From the NCBI GenBank assembly GCA_029245725.1, contig JAQWOT010000226.1, positions 50,389-114,388 on the forward strand: 64,000 bases of DNA, written 5' to 3'. Each line of letters begins with the position of its first letter. Position 1 is the first letter of the stretch. Positions 25,969 to 34,579 of the stretch are shown here, in pieces. The notes under the pieces are model-generated. The model worked only from the letters and a program-made list of their open reading frames with translations. It did not search any database and was not told where the DNA came from. Origin of the DNA: SAR324 cluster bacterium. GTDB lineage: Bacteria > SAR324 > NAC60-12. A program made the position numbers and the translations under genes.

Positions 25969-27138
25969 ATGAAAATTACAGAAGTCAAGAGTCACATTCT
26001 CCAATATGACCTTAAGGAAGAGTTAGGTTATTCCCAGCAGTATTATCAGAAAAGGACTGGGCATCTAGTAGAGGTGGTTACTGACGAAGGGATAACGGGG
26101 TGGGGTGAGTGCTTTGGCCCGGGGAATGTGGCAATTGCCAATAAGGTGATTGTCGAGCGGGTGATTCAGCCAATGATCTTAGGGGAAGATCCGCTGAATC
26201 GTGATGTGCTCTGGCACAAGGTCTACAACCTCTTGCGGGATCATGGACAGAAAGGGATGCCAATCCAGGCTCTTTCTGGGGTGGATATTGCGCTGTGGGA
26301 CATCTTAGGCAAGGTCACAGGACTGTCAATTTCTAGGTTAATCGGGGGAAGATTCCGAGAACAGGTGCCAGTTTATGGCTACGGGATGATGCTTCGGCGT
26401 GAGAAATTGCCAGCACTGCTGGATCGCTTCGTAGAGGAGGCTGCAGCAATCAAGTCAGCAGGCTTTGTCGCAACCAAGATGAAGGTGGGATTGGGCACCA
26501 AGCAGGATGTACAGCTCGCAGAAGCGGTTCGACGAGGTGTTGGTGATGATTTTCCGTTCATGGTCGATGCAAACCATTGTTACACAGTAGACCAAGCGCT
26601 CTACGTAGGTCGGGCATTGGAGGAACTGGAGGCATATTGGTTTGAGGAGCCTGTTGCCCCAGAGGATTTAGATGGTTACCGAGAGCTACGTTCCCAGTTG
26701 AAAATCAACATTGCTGGAGGTGAAGCAGAATTTACACGTTGGGGTTGGCGAAATCTCCTGGAGAAGCGTTGCCTAGATATCGCTCAACCGGAAGTGTGTG
26801 CACTTGGAGGAATTTCAGAGTATTTGCGAGTACTGGCTCTAGCCCAGGCACACTTCACACAGGTGATTAATCATGTATGGGGCTCAGCTGTCGCGATTGC
26901 AACAAATCTGCAGTTGTTGGCGGCTATTCCACCTCTTCCAGGTGGAATTCATCCGCAGGAACCGATGCTGGAGTTTGATACGACAGACAACAAGTTCCGC
27001 GATGACTTGCTGACCGAACCGCTGAATATTCAGCGCCAGGTCGCAAAAAATGGTGGTTATGTTCCGATTCCAGATGTTCCAGGGCATGGAGCAGAACCGA
27101 ATCGTGAATTCTTGGAGCACTTCGCACTGGAAGTTTAG
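25969..27138 (+). CDS. Enolase-superfamily enzyme, D-galactarolactone cycloisomerase-like
   Basis: This 389-residue mandelate racemase-type enzyme has the Lys-x-Lys pair (ATKMKVG, Lys170/Lys172), metal ligands Asp200 (VDANH), Glu226 (FEEP) and Glu252 (GGEAEF), and the base His302 (INHVWG). Whole-length resemblance to the Agrobacterium galactarolactone cycloisomerase (Gci) is recalled from memory: HLVEVVTDEGITGWGECFGP, LSGVDIALWDI and the ending with PGHG. It would convert a sugar lactone or acid in the oxidative uronate pathway. It is the first gene of the plus-strand sugar region, followed by an ABC transporter after 39 bases. Confidence 0.85.
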   Translation: MKITEVKSHILQYDLKEELGYSQQYYQKRTGHLVEVVTDEGITGWGECFGPGNVAIANKVIVERVIQPMILGEDPLNRDVLWHKVYNLLRDHGQKGMPIQALSGVDIALWDILGKVTGLSISRLIGGRFREQVPVYGYGMMLRREKLPALLDRFVEEAAAIKSAGFVATKMKVGLGTKQDVQLAEAVRRGVGDDFPFMVDANHCYTVDQALYVGRALEELEAYWFEEPVAPEDLDGYRELRSQLKINIAGGEAEFTRWGWRNLLEKRCLDIAQPEVCALGGISEYLRVLALAQAHFTQVINHVWGSAVAIATNLQLLAAIPPLPGGIHPQEPMLEFDTTDNKFRDDLLTEPLNIQRQVAKNGGYVPIPDVPGHGAEPNREFLEHFALEV

Positions 27139-27177
27139 TCTGCCGGTGTGGTCAACAAACTAATCTCTGGAGGATCA

Positions 27178-28236
27178 ATGTTTGGAATCAAGAAAGCAAT
27201 TACTTGTGTTGCCTTGGCAATGATGTCCATGGCTCCAATAGCAGTAGCAGAAGATATGGTAGCGATGCTACTGCCTGAAAATGTGAACCCACGTTGGGAG
27301 AGCCAGGACGCTGCTTTTTTTGTAAAGCACATGAAAGATATGGCCCCAAATATTCAGGTAGAGGTGTTTAATGCAAACAACGATACTGCTGCACAACAAA
27401 GACAAGCCGAGCAAGCTCTTTCTCAAGGTGCAAAGGTACTGGTTGTCATTCCTATTGATGGAGAAGCAGCTGCGATCATAGCAGATATGGCTGCGGATGA
27501 AGGTGTGCCTACAATTGCTTACGACCGTATGGTGCAATCAACAAATACCAGCTTTTGGGTGCAGGCGGACCTGAGAGCTTCGGGTCGGGCCCAAGCCGCC
27601 CACATTGTAGCAAATACAGAGTTTGGGGACACCCTGGTAATGCTGAAAGGCTCCCCAACTGATCCTAACGCCCCAACTATTTACCATGGACAAATGGATG
27701 TCTTGGAATCCCTATTTGCCTCTGGTGAACGAGTTTTAGGATATGAAAATTGGACTCAGGGTTGGGATCCAGCGGTTGCTAGACGTTCCATGGATCAGGC
27801 TTTGACCAAGCTAAACAATAATGTGCAGGGAGTAGTTTCATCAAATGATGGTAATGCTGGTGCTGCTGTTGCTGCTTTAGCAGAGCAAGGAATGGCTGGC
27901 AACGTCCCAGTTAGTGGACTGGATTGCACAGTGCAAGCGCTTCAATTGATTCTGTTAGGCCAAATGACTCAGAGCGTTTGGAGAGATTTTGATATGATGG
28001 CGGAGGCTACAGCGAAGGCAACCGTCGCTTTAATCAACGAAGATTCCCTGGATGGTATTGTTATGGGGACATCGCCAGCAAATTCAGCTGGCAAGGAAGT
28101 ACCTATGGTCCCTGTAGGTTTCTATAATGCTGTCGGTGAAGCTGGTGTTCAATATGTGATTGATAATGACCCTTCGATCACCAAGGCTGATGTATGCAAA
28201 GGTGAAGCTGCTGCAACTTCGTTTTGTAAGGGCTGA
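27178..28236 (+). CDS. Sugar ABC transporter substrate-binding protein (XylF/RbsB class)
   Basis: The start at ATG 27178 follows GGAGG at a good distance and begins the signal peptide (FGIKKAITCVALAMMSMAPIAVA). The mature protein has the periplasmic-binding fold of the xylose/ribose group: QQRQAEQALSQGAKVLVVIP, DGEAAAIIADMAADEGVPTIAYDR and VVSSNDGNAGAAVAAL. The close match to XylF-like order suggests a monosaccharide or its acid as ligand. It is followed by one ATPase and one permease gene. Confidence 0.92.
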   Translation: MFGIKKAITCVALAMMSMAPIAVAEDMVAMLLPENVNPRWESQDAAFFVKHMKDMAPNIQVEVFNANNDTAAQQRQAEQALSQGAKVLVVIPIDGEAAAIIADMAADEGVPTIAYDRMVQSTNTSFWVQADLRASGRAQAAHIVANTEFGDTLVMLKGSPTDPNAPTIYHGQMDVLESLFASGERVLGYENWTQGWDPAVARRSMDQALTKLNNNVQGVVSSNDGNAGAAVAALAEQGMAGNVPVSGLDCTVQALQLILLGQMTQSVWRDFDMMAEATAKATVALINEDSLDGIVMGTSPANSAGKEVPMVPVGFYNAVGEAGVQYVIDNDPSITKADVCKGEAAATSFCKG

Positions 28237-28278
28237 ATCACACTTCTTATAAATTGCGATTTTCCTGTTCCTGTTCAG

Positions 28279-29061
28279 ATGCAAGTACAATTACCTCATT
28301 TGGTAGTTAGAGAAGCCAGAAAACGCTTTGGTGGCCTGGAAGCTCTCCAGGGAGTCTCCTTTGAAGTGGAGCGCGGTGAAGTGATGGGACTGGTTGGTGA
28401 TAACGGGGCAGGAAAATCTACTTTGATGAAGATTATTGCAGGTGCGGAGAGTTGTGACAGTGGTCAGTTTTTTCTTGATGGTAATGAGATTTTCATTTCA
28501 AGTCCTCAAGATGCGGTAGCTCAAGGCATTAGGATTGTCTACCAGGATCTGGCGCTATGCGAAAATCTGGATGTGGTTGCCAACCTTTTTCTAGGTCAAG
28601 AACCCGTACTCGGGGGTTGGGCTAAGTTCCTGCCAAGATTCATGAAACCATTGGATACTCTCTCCATGGAGTACCAGGCACAGAAGGCCATTCAACGATT
28701 GAAAGTCAGGACACTCCAATCAGTTCGTAGCCAAGTAGGTGGATTGTCAGGTGGTCAGCGGCAGGCAATTGCGATCGCCAGGGCGATAGGTGCAGATTCC
28801 ACAGTTGTATTGCTAGATGAACCAACTGCAGCCTTAGGAGTAGCTCAGACGAGAGAGGTACTGGAGACAATTCGGCAGCTGCGTGATACTGGGCACGCAG
28901 TTGTCTATATTTCCCACAATTTGAGGGATGTCTTTGAAGTTTGTGACCGAATTACAGTACTGAGACAAGGAACAAATGTAGCAATTTACAAAGTATCCGA
29001 AGTTTCTCCTGAAGAAATTGTGTCTGCTATGACACGAGGAATGGATGTCGACGATGCCTGA
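28279..29061 (+). CDS. Sugar ABC transporter ATP-binding protein, single domain
   Basis: This 260-residue protein has Walker A GDNGAGKSTLMKIIAG, signature LSGGQRQAIAIARAIG, Walker B VVLLDEPTAALG and switch ISHNL. It has only one nucleotide-binding domain, unlike the double-domain RbsA/XylG, and so resembles FrcA-type subunits that work as homodimers. Its end overlaps the permease gene start region, as expected for an operon. Confidence 0.93.
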   Translation: MQVQLPHLVVREARKRFGGLEALQGVSFEVERGEVMGLVGDNGAGKSTLMKIIAGAESCDSGQFFLDGNEIFISSPQDAVAQGIRIVYQDLALCENLDVVANLFLGQEPVLGGWAKFLPRFMKPLDTLSMEYQAQKAIQRLKVRTLQSVRSQVGGLSGGQRQAIAIARAIGADSTVVLLDEPTAALGVAQTREVLETIRQLRDTGHAVVYISHNLRDVFEVCDRITVLRQGTNVAIYKVSEVSPEEIVSAMTRGMDVDDA

Positions 29062-30229
29062 ACTCGGTACAATGAGTCTGAAAAAAATCAGTAGTTCCCG
29101 TCTGGGCTCTGCACTCCCTGTACTATTAGCTCTTGCTGCCATTTGGATCTATTTTGGTTTGACAGAGCCAGCTTTCTTGAGCCCACGCAATTTTTACTAT
29201 CTCTTCATGCAGAGTTCTGTTGTCGGAACTTTGGCAGTGGGTATCACAATTGTTTTATTGATTGGGGATATTGATTTGTCTGTTGCTGCTACTTCAGGGG
29301 TTTGTGCAGCAATCTTGGCAGTCTTGACAACTAACCTAGGAATTCCAGCCCCAATTAGCTGTTTAGCTGCTTTGTCAGCCGGAGTTTGTGTGGGTATCTT
29401 CCAGGGGGTAATGTCAGCTTTGGTTGGTATCCCATCTTTTGTGGTTACTTTGGCAGGATTGTTAGGATTTCAAGGATTAATGCTAAAAATTCTAGGAATT
29501 CATGGTGCGATCAACGTCCGAGATCCGTTTGTCAGGGGCATCACTACTACTACATTGCCCACAGAATTGGGTTGGGCTGCAGCGGCCTTGTGTATCGCAA
29601 CCTTCTCTTGGATGGTTTGGTACAATCGGCAAAAGCGCAGAAGACTCTCCTTAGAAAATAATCCTTGGGCCAGCGACCTCACTAAGGTGGGATTCTTTGT
29701 GGTGTTTGCCATATCGGTTGTTGCTACACTCAATTCTTACCGTGGGGTCCCTCTGGTTGTCGTTATTCTACTAGGACTAACGGCTCTGCTAGGTTGGCTC
29801 ACTACCTCAACCCCATTTGGCAGATCTCTCTATGCAGTTGGAGGCAACGCCGAGTCAGCTCGTAGAGCTGGCATTTCATTGAAAGGTGTTAAGATTGCCG
29901 CTTTCGGAATCGTGGGATTTATGGCGGCAACAGGAGGAATTGTAGGTGCGTCCCGCTATGCCTCTGTATCTTTCAATGCCTTTGCAGGTGGACCTTTGCT
30001 GTTAGAAGCAATTGGAGCAGCGGTCATAGGTGGAACATCATTGTTTGGGGGTAGAGGTAGCGTCTGGAACGCCATCCTTGGAGCACTCGTGATTGGTTCC
30101 TTGGGTAATGGCTTGGACCTGTCTGGAGCTGGAGCGGCAGACAAACTGATGTTTTCAGGAGGAATTCTGCTGTTAGCTGTTTCCATTGATGCTCTGTCTC
30201 GTCAGGGAAGAATTCAAAGTAGAGCATAG
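29054..30229 (+). CDS. Sugar ABC transporter permease (RbsC/XylH family)
   Basis: This polytopic membrane protein of about 390 residues has the family signature GNAESARRAGISLKGVKIAAF and GGTSLFGGRGSVWNAILGAL near the C-terminus. The N-terminus is cytoplasmic and the hydrophobic segments are compatible with about ten TM helices. The exact start is uncertain: ATG 29054 (MPELGTM), an earlier ATG at 29045, or a later one at 29072. It completes the XylF-like transporter. Confidence 0.92.
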   Translation: MPELGTMSLKKISSSRLGSALPVLLALAAIWIYFGLTEPAFLSPRNFYYLFMQSSVVGTLAVGITIVLLIGDIDLSVAATSGVCAAILAVLTTNLGIPAPISCLAALSAGVCVGIFQGVMSALVGIPSFVVTLAGLLGFQGLMLKILGIHGAINVRDPFVRGITTTTLPTELGWAAAALCIATFSWMVWYNRQKRRRLSLENNPWASDLTKVGFFVVFAISVVATLNSYRGVPLVVVILLGLTALLGWLTTSTPFGRSLYAVGGNAESARRAGISLKGVKIAAFGIVGFMAATGGIVGASRYASVSFNAFAGGPLLLEAIGAAVIGGTSLFGGRGSVWNAILGALVIGSLGNGLDLSGAGAADKLMFSGGILLLAVSIDALSRQGRIQSRA

Positions 30230-30272
30230 TGGTGTTTTTTGCGCAGCGAACTGTCTCAAGGCGGGGTCTATC

Positions 30273-30761
30273 ATGAAATCAACTTTTTCCACAACACACC
30301 TCTGGAATTCTGGGCAGTTAGTCCTACTTAATGGAATATTGGCACAACTGATTCCTTCAGGGGCTAATGGAAAGATACCTTCTGCAGCAGAATTTGGTGT
30401 TGCTGATTTCATTGCTCAGAAGATTTCTGACAACACTGAATTGCAGTTGTTGTTTGCACAAGGTCTTGAATACTTGGAAACTTTACTGCAGCGGTCTGAG
30501 AAAACAGCAGCAGAACTATCAAATAAAGAATGGATTGCCCTCGTTAGCCAGCTTGAAAAAAGCCAACCAAGCTTCTTTGAAATGCTCCTCCGAGCTACCT
30601 ACATGGGTTACTATAGTGAATCAGCAATTCGACCACTTTTTGGTTTGTCTGCGGGTCCCACTCAACCAGAAGGATATTTGGTGCCGGCAGACGATCCAAT
30701 GGAGCTCGATCGGATGCTAGAACCTGTTCGTCAAAGAGGTGCTTGCTATCGAGAATGCTAA
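30273..30761 (+). CDS. Gluconate 2-dehydrogenase subunit 3-like protein
   Basis: From ATG 30273 the protein is 162 residues long. The motif LVLLNGILAQLIPSGANGKI, followed by AAEFGVADFIAQKI and ADDPMELDRMLEPVRQRG, matches the small subunit of membrane-associated gluconate/glucose FAD dehydrogenases. Most relatives carry a Tat signal for export with the flavoprotein; none is obvious here. It lies 22 bases before the GMC flavoprotein, its expected partner. Confidence 0.85.
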   Translation: MKSTFSTTHLWNSGQLVLLNGILAQLIPSGANGKIPSAAEFGVADFIAQKISDNTELQLLFAQGLEYLETLLQRSEKTAAELSNKEWIALVSQLEKSQPSFFEMLLRATYMGYYSESAIRPLFGLSAGPTQPEGYLVPADDPMELDRMLEPVRQRGACYREC

Positions 30762-30783
30762 ACTTCTGTATGAATAAGGAATC

Positions 30784-32397
30784 ATGGGCCAGGATGCAGT
30801 TGATGTATTGATTGTTGGAGCAGGAGCTTCGAGTGCTGCAGTGGCATATTCGCTTGCCGATATGGGTTTGAAGATCCTTTGTCTGGAACAGGGAGATTGG
30901 GTTGACCGATCCAACTTGCCGAGTACCCGGAAAGATTATGAACTGCATCGATATGACAAGTTCAGTTGCGATCCAAATGTCCGTAAGCTTCCTCAAGACT
31001 ACCCAATCAATTCTGAAAACTCTGCAATCACTCCTGTCAACTACAATGCGGTCGGTGGGTCCACAATCAATTATTTAGGGCACTGGCCCAGATTTCACCC
31101 TTCTGACTTCCGAGTGAAGACTTTAGATGGTGTTGCTGACGACTGGCCGATTGACTACGACACACTGGCTCCCTATTACGATCTCAATAGCAAAATTATG
31201 GGAATTTCCGGGCTTTCAGGGAATCCCTCTTATCCGCCTTACGATGTTCCACTACCCCCGATCCCTTTAGGCAAATTGGGCAAAACCCTCGCAAAAGGAT
31301 TCAATCAGCTTGGCTGGCACTGGTGGCCTTCCGATACCTCAATCCTGAGTCGTGATTACCAAGGGCGAAACCGATGTGTCAATGCAGGGACCTGTGATCT
31401 AGGATGTGCCTCTGGTGCCAAAGCCAGTGTAGATCTGACGTACTGGCCTTTATTGCTTGAAAAGAGAATTCAACTACGGACAAATTGCCGTGTCCGAGAA
31501 ATTACGCTCCAATCTAATGGCAAAGCAGGAGGTGTCCTCTATTACGATGCAGATGGAAATCTACAGGAGCAAAACGCAGAGCTAGTGATTATGGCCTGCA
31601 ACGGGGTAGGAACACCCAGGATCATGCTCAACTCGAAGTCCAAGGAATTTCCAGATGGCATTGCTAATCGCAGTGGAAAGCTGGGAAAAAATCTGATGTT
31701 TCATCCACTTTCCGGAGTGGTTGGTCGATTTGCAGAACCAATGGAAGGATTTAAGGGGCCGATGGCCTGTAGCATCATCAGCCAAGAGTTTTACGAGACT
31801 GATCTAAGCCGGGATTTTGTTCGAGGTTATGGTTTACACGGAGGGCGTTTCACCACCCCTATGACTTTTGCTTTGGGTGGTTATGGGGTAGACAATTTGA
31901 TGCCCTGGGGTGCGGAGCACCGGCGGCAATTCGACGAAACTTATCCTTATTGTGCCGGATTGACAATTGTTACAGAAGATCTTCCTCTGGAAAGCAATGC
32001 CGTGACGCTAGATCCTGAACTTACAGATGGCGATGGTATTCCAGCACCTAAAATCAATTACCAGGTTGATGAAAATACCCAGAGAATGTTTGCCCATGGT
32101 GCGGCGAGAGCTGAAGAGGTACTTTTAGCTGCTGGAGCCAAGAGTATTGTTGCCTCGGGAGGTGACGCTTGGTGGCGAGCTGGATGGCATTTGATGGGTA
32201 CTGCCCGGATGGGAACAGATCCAGAAAACTCTGTAGTCAATGATTGGGGGCAGTGCCATGATGTGAAGAATCTCTTTATTGTCGATGGGAGCATCTTTGT
32301 CACCTCAGCTGCGGTTAATCCAACCCCCACGATCCAAGCACTCGCACTCTACATTGGAGACAGCATCAAAAAGAATCAGAATTCTCTTTTTTGCTAG
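30784..32397 (+). CDS. GMC-family FAD oxidoreductase (gluconate/glucose dehydrogenase-like catalytic subunit)
   Basis: This 537-residue protein has the FAD-binding VLIVGAGASSAAVAYSLADMG at the start, GGSTINYLGHWPRF, and the C-terminal GMC region with WHLMGTARMGTDP and the active-site His/Asn pair (SAAVNPTPT). A cysteine-rich loop, NRCVNAGTCDLGCASGAKAS (around residue 197), recalls the extra FeS-binding loop of FAD-dependent glucose dehydrogenase alpha subunits; cluster binding is unproven. The substrate is probably an aldose or sugar acid. No cytochrome c subunit gene follows, so the electron acceptor is unclear. Confidence 0.9.
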   Translation: MGQDAVDVLIVGAGASSAAVAYSLADMGLKILCLEQGDWVDRSNLPSTRKDYELHRYDKFSCDPNVRKLPQDYPINSENSAITPVNYNAVGGSTINYLGHWPRFHPSDFRVKTLDGVADDWPIDYDTLAPYYDLNSKIMGISGLSGNPSYPPYDVPLPPIPLGKLGKTLAKGFNQLGWHWWPSDTSILSRDYQGRNRCVNAGTCDLGCASGAKASVDLTYWPLLLEKRIQLRTNCRVREITLQSNGKAGGVLYYDADGNLQEQNAELVIMACNGVGTPRIMLNSKSKEFPDGIANRSGKLGKNLMFHPLSGVVGRFAEPMEGFKGPMACSIISQEFYETDLSRDFVRGYGLHGGRFTTPMTFALGGYGVDNLMPWGAEHRRQFDETYPYCAGLTIVTEDLPLESNAVTLDPELTDGDGIPAPKINYQVDENTQRMFAHGAARAEEVLLAAGAKSIVASGGDAWWRAGWHLMGTARMGTDPENSVVNDWGQCHDVKNLFIVDGSIFVTSAAVNPTPTIQALALYIGDSIKKNQNSLFC

Positions 32398-32424
32398 GAG
32401 TTCTAAAGTCCATCCAATGACAAA

Positions 32425-32535
32425 CTGAATATTCAACAGAAAATTACCTATAAAAAGGGCTACGTCGAAATCCCTGACTGTCCTGGTCATGGAGCAGAAC
32501 CAAATCGTGAGTTTTTGAAGAAGTTTGCAATTTAA
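32425..32535 (+). pseudogene. C-terminal remnant of a mandelate racemase-type gene
   Basis: Just after the GMC gene an open frame encodes about 36 residues ending at the TAA at 32533. LNIQQKITYKKGYVEIPDCP followed by GHGAEPNREFLKKFAI closely parallels the C-terminus of the enzyme at 25969-27138 (LNIQRQ, then GYVPIPDVPGHGAEPNREFL). No upstream part of such a gene is present. It is therefore the 3' scar of a deleted or recombined paralogue. Confidence 0.8.
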
Positions 32536-32628
32536 TTCGAAGGCAGACTGTTCCTCGCTGAATGGATCATTCTGATTCCTTTCGCCTTGACAAAAAAACT
32601 CCATCTCCGCAATTTGTGGCCCAATAGA

Positions 32629-32661
32629 AAGCAAAGCTGTTGGTGTCCCTCAGCTTTGCTT
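32629..32661. repeat. Perfect 11-bp inverted repeat upstream of the dipeptide-type transporter
   Basis: AAGCAAAGCTG (32629-32639) and CAGCTTTGCTT (32651-32661) form a perfect stem with an 11-base loop in the gap before the binding-protein gene. No T-run follows, so it may be a factor-dependent terminator for the preceding operon, a leader structure, or an operator for the following one. Confidence 0.5.
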
Positions 32662-32775
32662 CCACAACGAGGCTGTGCCTTGTGAACTCTGATAACCCCT
32701 AGCCAGGAGGAAACCAACCCCAACGCACCCCTTGTGTCAAAACGACTCAATGAATTCAATGCTACAGAGGAGTAC

Positions 32776-34533
32776 ATGAAGATTTCCAAACTATCGATTG
32801 CTTTGCTGGCAGTTACGACTGCCTTTTCGATGATGACAACTTCGCTATTGGCAGGTGGCCACTCGCTAGCCAAGGTGCCACGAGAGCAAACCCTGGTACT
32901 AGGGTGGAGCATCACTTCACCGATTGGAGTGACTAATCCCTTTGCATCCACTGGATACACTCATCAGGAAGCCAACAACCTGATGTGGGAGGGTCTGTCC
33001 TATTTTGGTATTTTCAACGATGAAGAGATTCCTTGGTTGGCTGACAGCATGGAGTACACCAAGAGTGACTACACGCAGTTGACCATCAAGCTCAACGCAA
33101 TGGCTCAGTGGAGTGATGGAACGCCTGTCACCTCCAAGGATGTGGTCTTCACCTTCGAGAGCCAAAGGAATAACAACAAACTTCCCTATCACGCTAATTT
33201 CAAGCAGTTTGTTGACAAGGTCACTGCCGTAGATGACAAGACCGTAGTTGTTGATTTCAAGATGCCAGCACCTCGATTTAAGTTTCAGGTACTGACGCTG
33301 AAGTTCGACACAGGAATCCCGATTGTTCCAGCGCACGTCCTCTCCAAGGTAGATAACGTCAACGAATACGAAGGTGGCAATGACATGCCCCACTCTGGCC
33401 CCTATAACCTTGTGTTGTGGGATGCGAATCAGAAAATCTTTGATGTGAATCCAGATTGGTGGGCAGTCAAGGCCGGCCGCATTAGCATGCCAGAAGTCAA
33501 GCGTGTGGTGATGTTCAATATTGGTGGCCAGGTTGGCCAGGGAATGGACGTAGTTGCCCAGCGTGTGGTGAACAACGAATTTGATGCCACCCTGGATATG
33601 CGCAGTTCTGTGATTGGAAACATCCTGCGTCAGAACTCCAAGGTGACTACCCACTCGGCAGACAAGCCTCCCTACGGATACCTTGATTGGTGGCCAAATT
33701 CTCTCTGGGTCAACACCCAACTTGAGCCCTACAGCGATGCAAGAGTCCGTCGTGCGATGAGCTTATTGATCAACCGCGAGCTGATCAATGAAATCATTTA
33801 CGAAGGAGCTGGCATTGCGACGATTTACCCCTTTCCCCTTTACCCAGGACTTGAGAAGTTTGCTAACAGCCCAGCTGTTAAGAAACTGGAAGCTGAGCTT
33901 CAGCCAGGGCTCTATGATCCAGATCAGAGCGCTGAATTGATGAAGGCTGCTGGGTTCACTATGAACGATGATGATATGTGGGAGAAAGACGGCAAGACGG
34001 TGAGTGCTGTGATCAACGGATTTGAGGGTATCCACAGTGACATTGTTCCGATCTTAGTGGAAATGTTGCGTAATGGCGGAATTGATGCGGATATCAACTT
34101 TGGTACAGATGCCTACCAAAATATGGCTGATGGCAAAGCCGGACTCTACATGTTTGGTCACGGAGCCAGCCTGAAGGATCCTTACACCGCTTTGGAACTC
34201 TTTCACAGCCGCTACAGTGCAGCCATAGGTACGACAGCAGGCTCTAACCGGTTCTCCCGCTACGCTAATCCAGAGTATGACAAGTTACTTGATGAGATGG
34301 CTCCTTTAGGGGGTGATGATCCAAGATTCCAGGAATTGGCAGCGCAAGCAATGGGAATTTACTGGAGAGATCAGATTGACATCCCTGTCATTCAGTGGCT
34401 CCACCGGATCCCCTACAACCAAACCTACTGGGGGAATTGGCCAACGATCGCCAATCCTAGTTTGGGTATGAATGGAGCCTTCTGGGCTCACACTGGCATG
34501 TTGGTTGTCTCTACCCTGAAATCTGCTAAATAA
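32776..34533 (+). CDS. ABC transporter substrate-binding protein, SBP_bac_5 (Dpp/Opp) family
   Basis: I set the start at ATG 32776, after GAGGAG, which begins the signal peptide (KISKLSIALLAVTTAFSMMT up to LLAGG). The mature protein has the family core: LNAMAQWSDGTPVTSKDVVF, HSGPYNLVLWD, VNTQLEPYSDARVRRAMSLL and IPVIQWLH near the end. Such proteins bind peptides but also oligosaccharides and sugar acids; the sugar-acid neighbours favour the latter. It heads a five-gene transporter operon. Confidence 0.92.
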   Translation: MKISKLSIALLAVTTAFSMMTTSLLAGGHSLAKVPREQTLVLGWSITSPIGVTNPFASTGYTHQEANNLMWEGLSYFGIFNDEEIPWLADSMEYTKSDYTQLTIKLNAMAQWSDGTPVTSKDVVFTFESQRNNNKLPYHANFKQFVDKVTAVDDKTVVVDFKMPAPRFKFQVLTLKFDTGIPIVPAHVLSKVDNVNEYEGGNDMPHSGPYNLVLWDANQKIFDVNPDWWAVKAGRISMPEVKRVVMFNIGGQVGQGMDVVAQRVVNNEFDATLDMRSSVIGNILRQNSKVTTHSADKPPYGYLDWWPNSLWVNTQLEPYSDARVRRAMSLLINRELINEIIYEGAGIATIYPFPLYPGLEKFANSPAVKKLEAELQPGLYDPDQSAELMKAAGFTMNDDDMWEKDGKTVSAVINGFEGIHSDIVPILVEMLRNGGIDADINFGTDAYQNMADGKAGLYMFGHGASLKDPYTALELFHSRYSAAIGTTAGSNRFSRYANPEYDKLLDEMAPLGGDDPRFQELAAQAMGIYWRDQIDIPVIQWLHRIPYNQTYWGNWPTIANPSLGMNGAFWAHTGMLVVSTLKSAK

Positions 34534-34542
34534 TCACTTTCC

Positions 34543-34565
34543 ACGCGCCCCTGTTCTGGGGGCGT
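34543..34565 (+). promoter_or_regulatory. GC-rich hairpin between binding-protein and permease genes
   Basis: CGCCCC and GGGGCG can pair in the 46-base gap (loop of about 7 bases), with a possible outer G-U pair. Hairpins in this position commonly protect the upstream mRNA and lower expression of the permease genes relative to the binding protein. No T-run follows. Confidence 0.55.
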
Positions 34566-34579
34566 ATCTGAGTTCCCCC

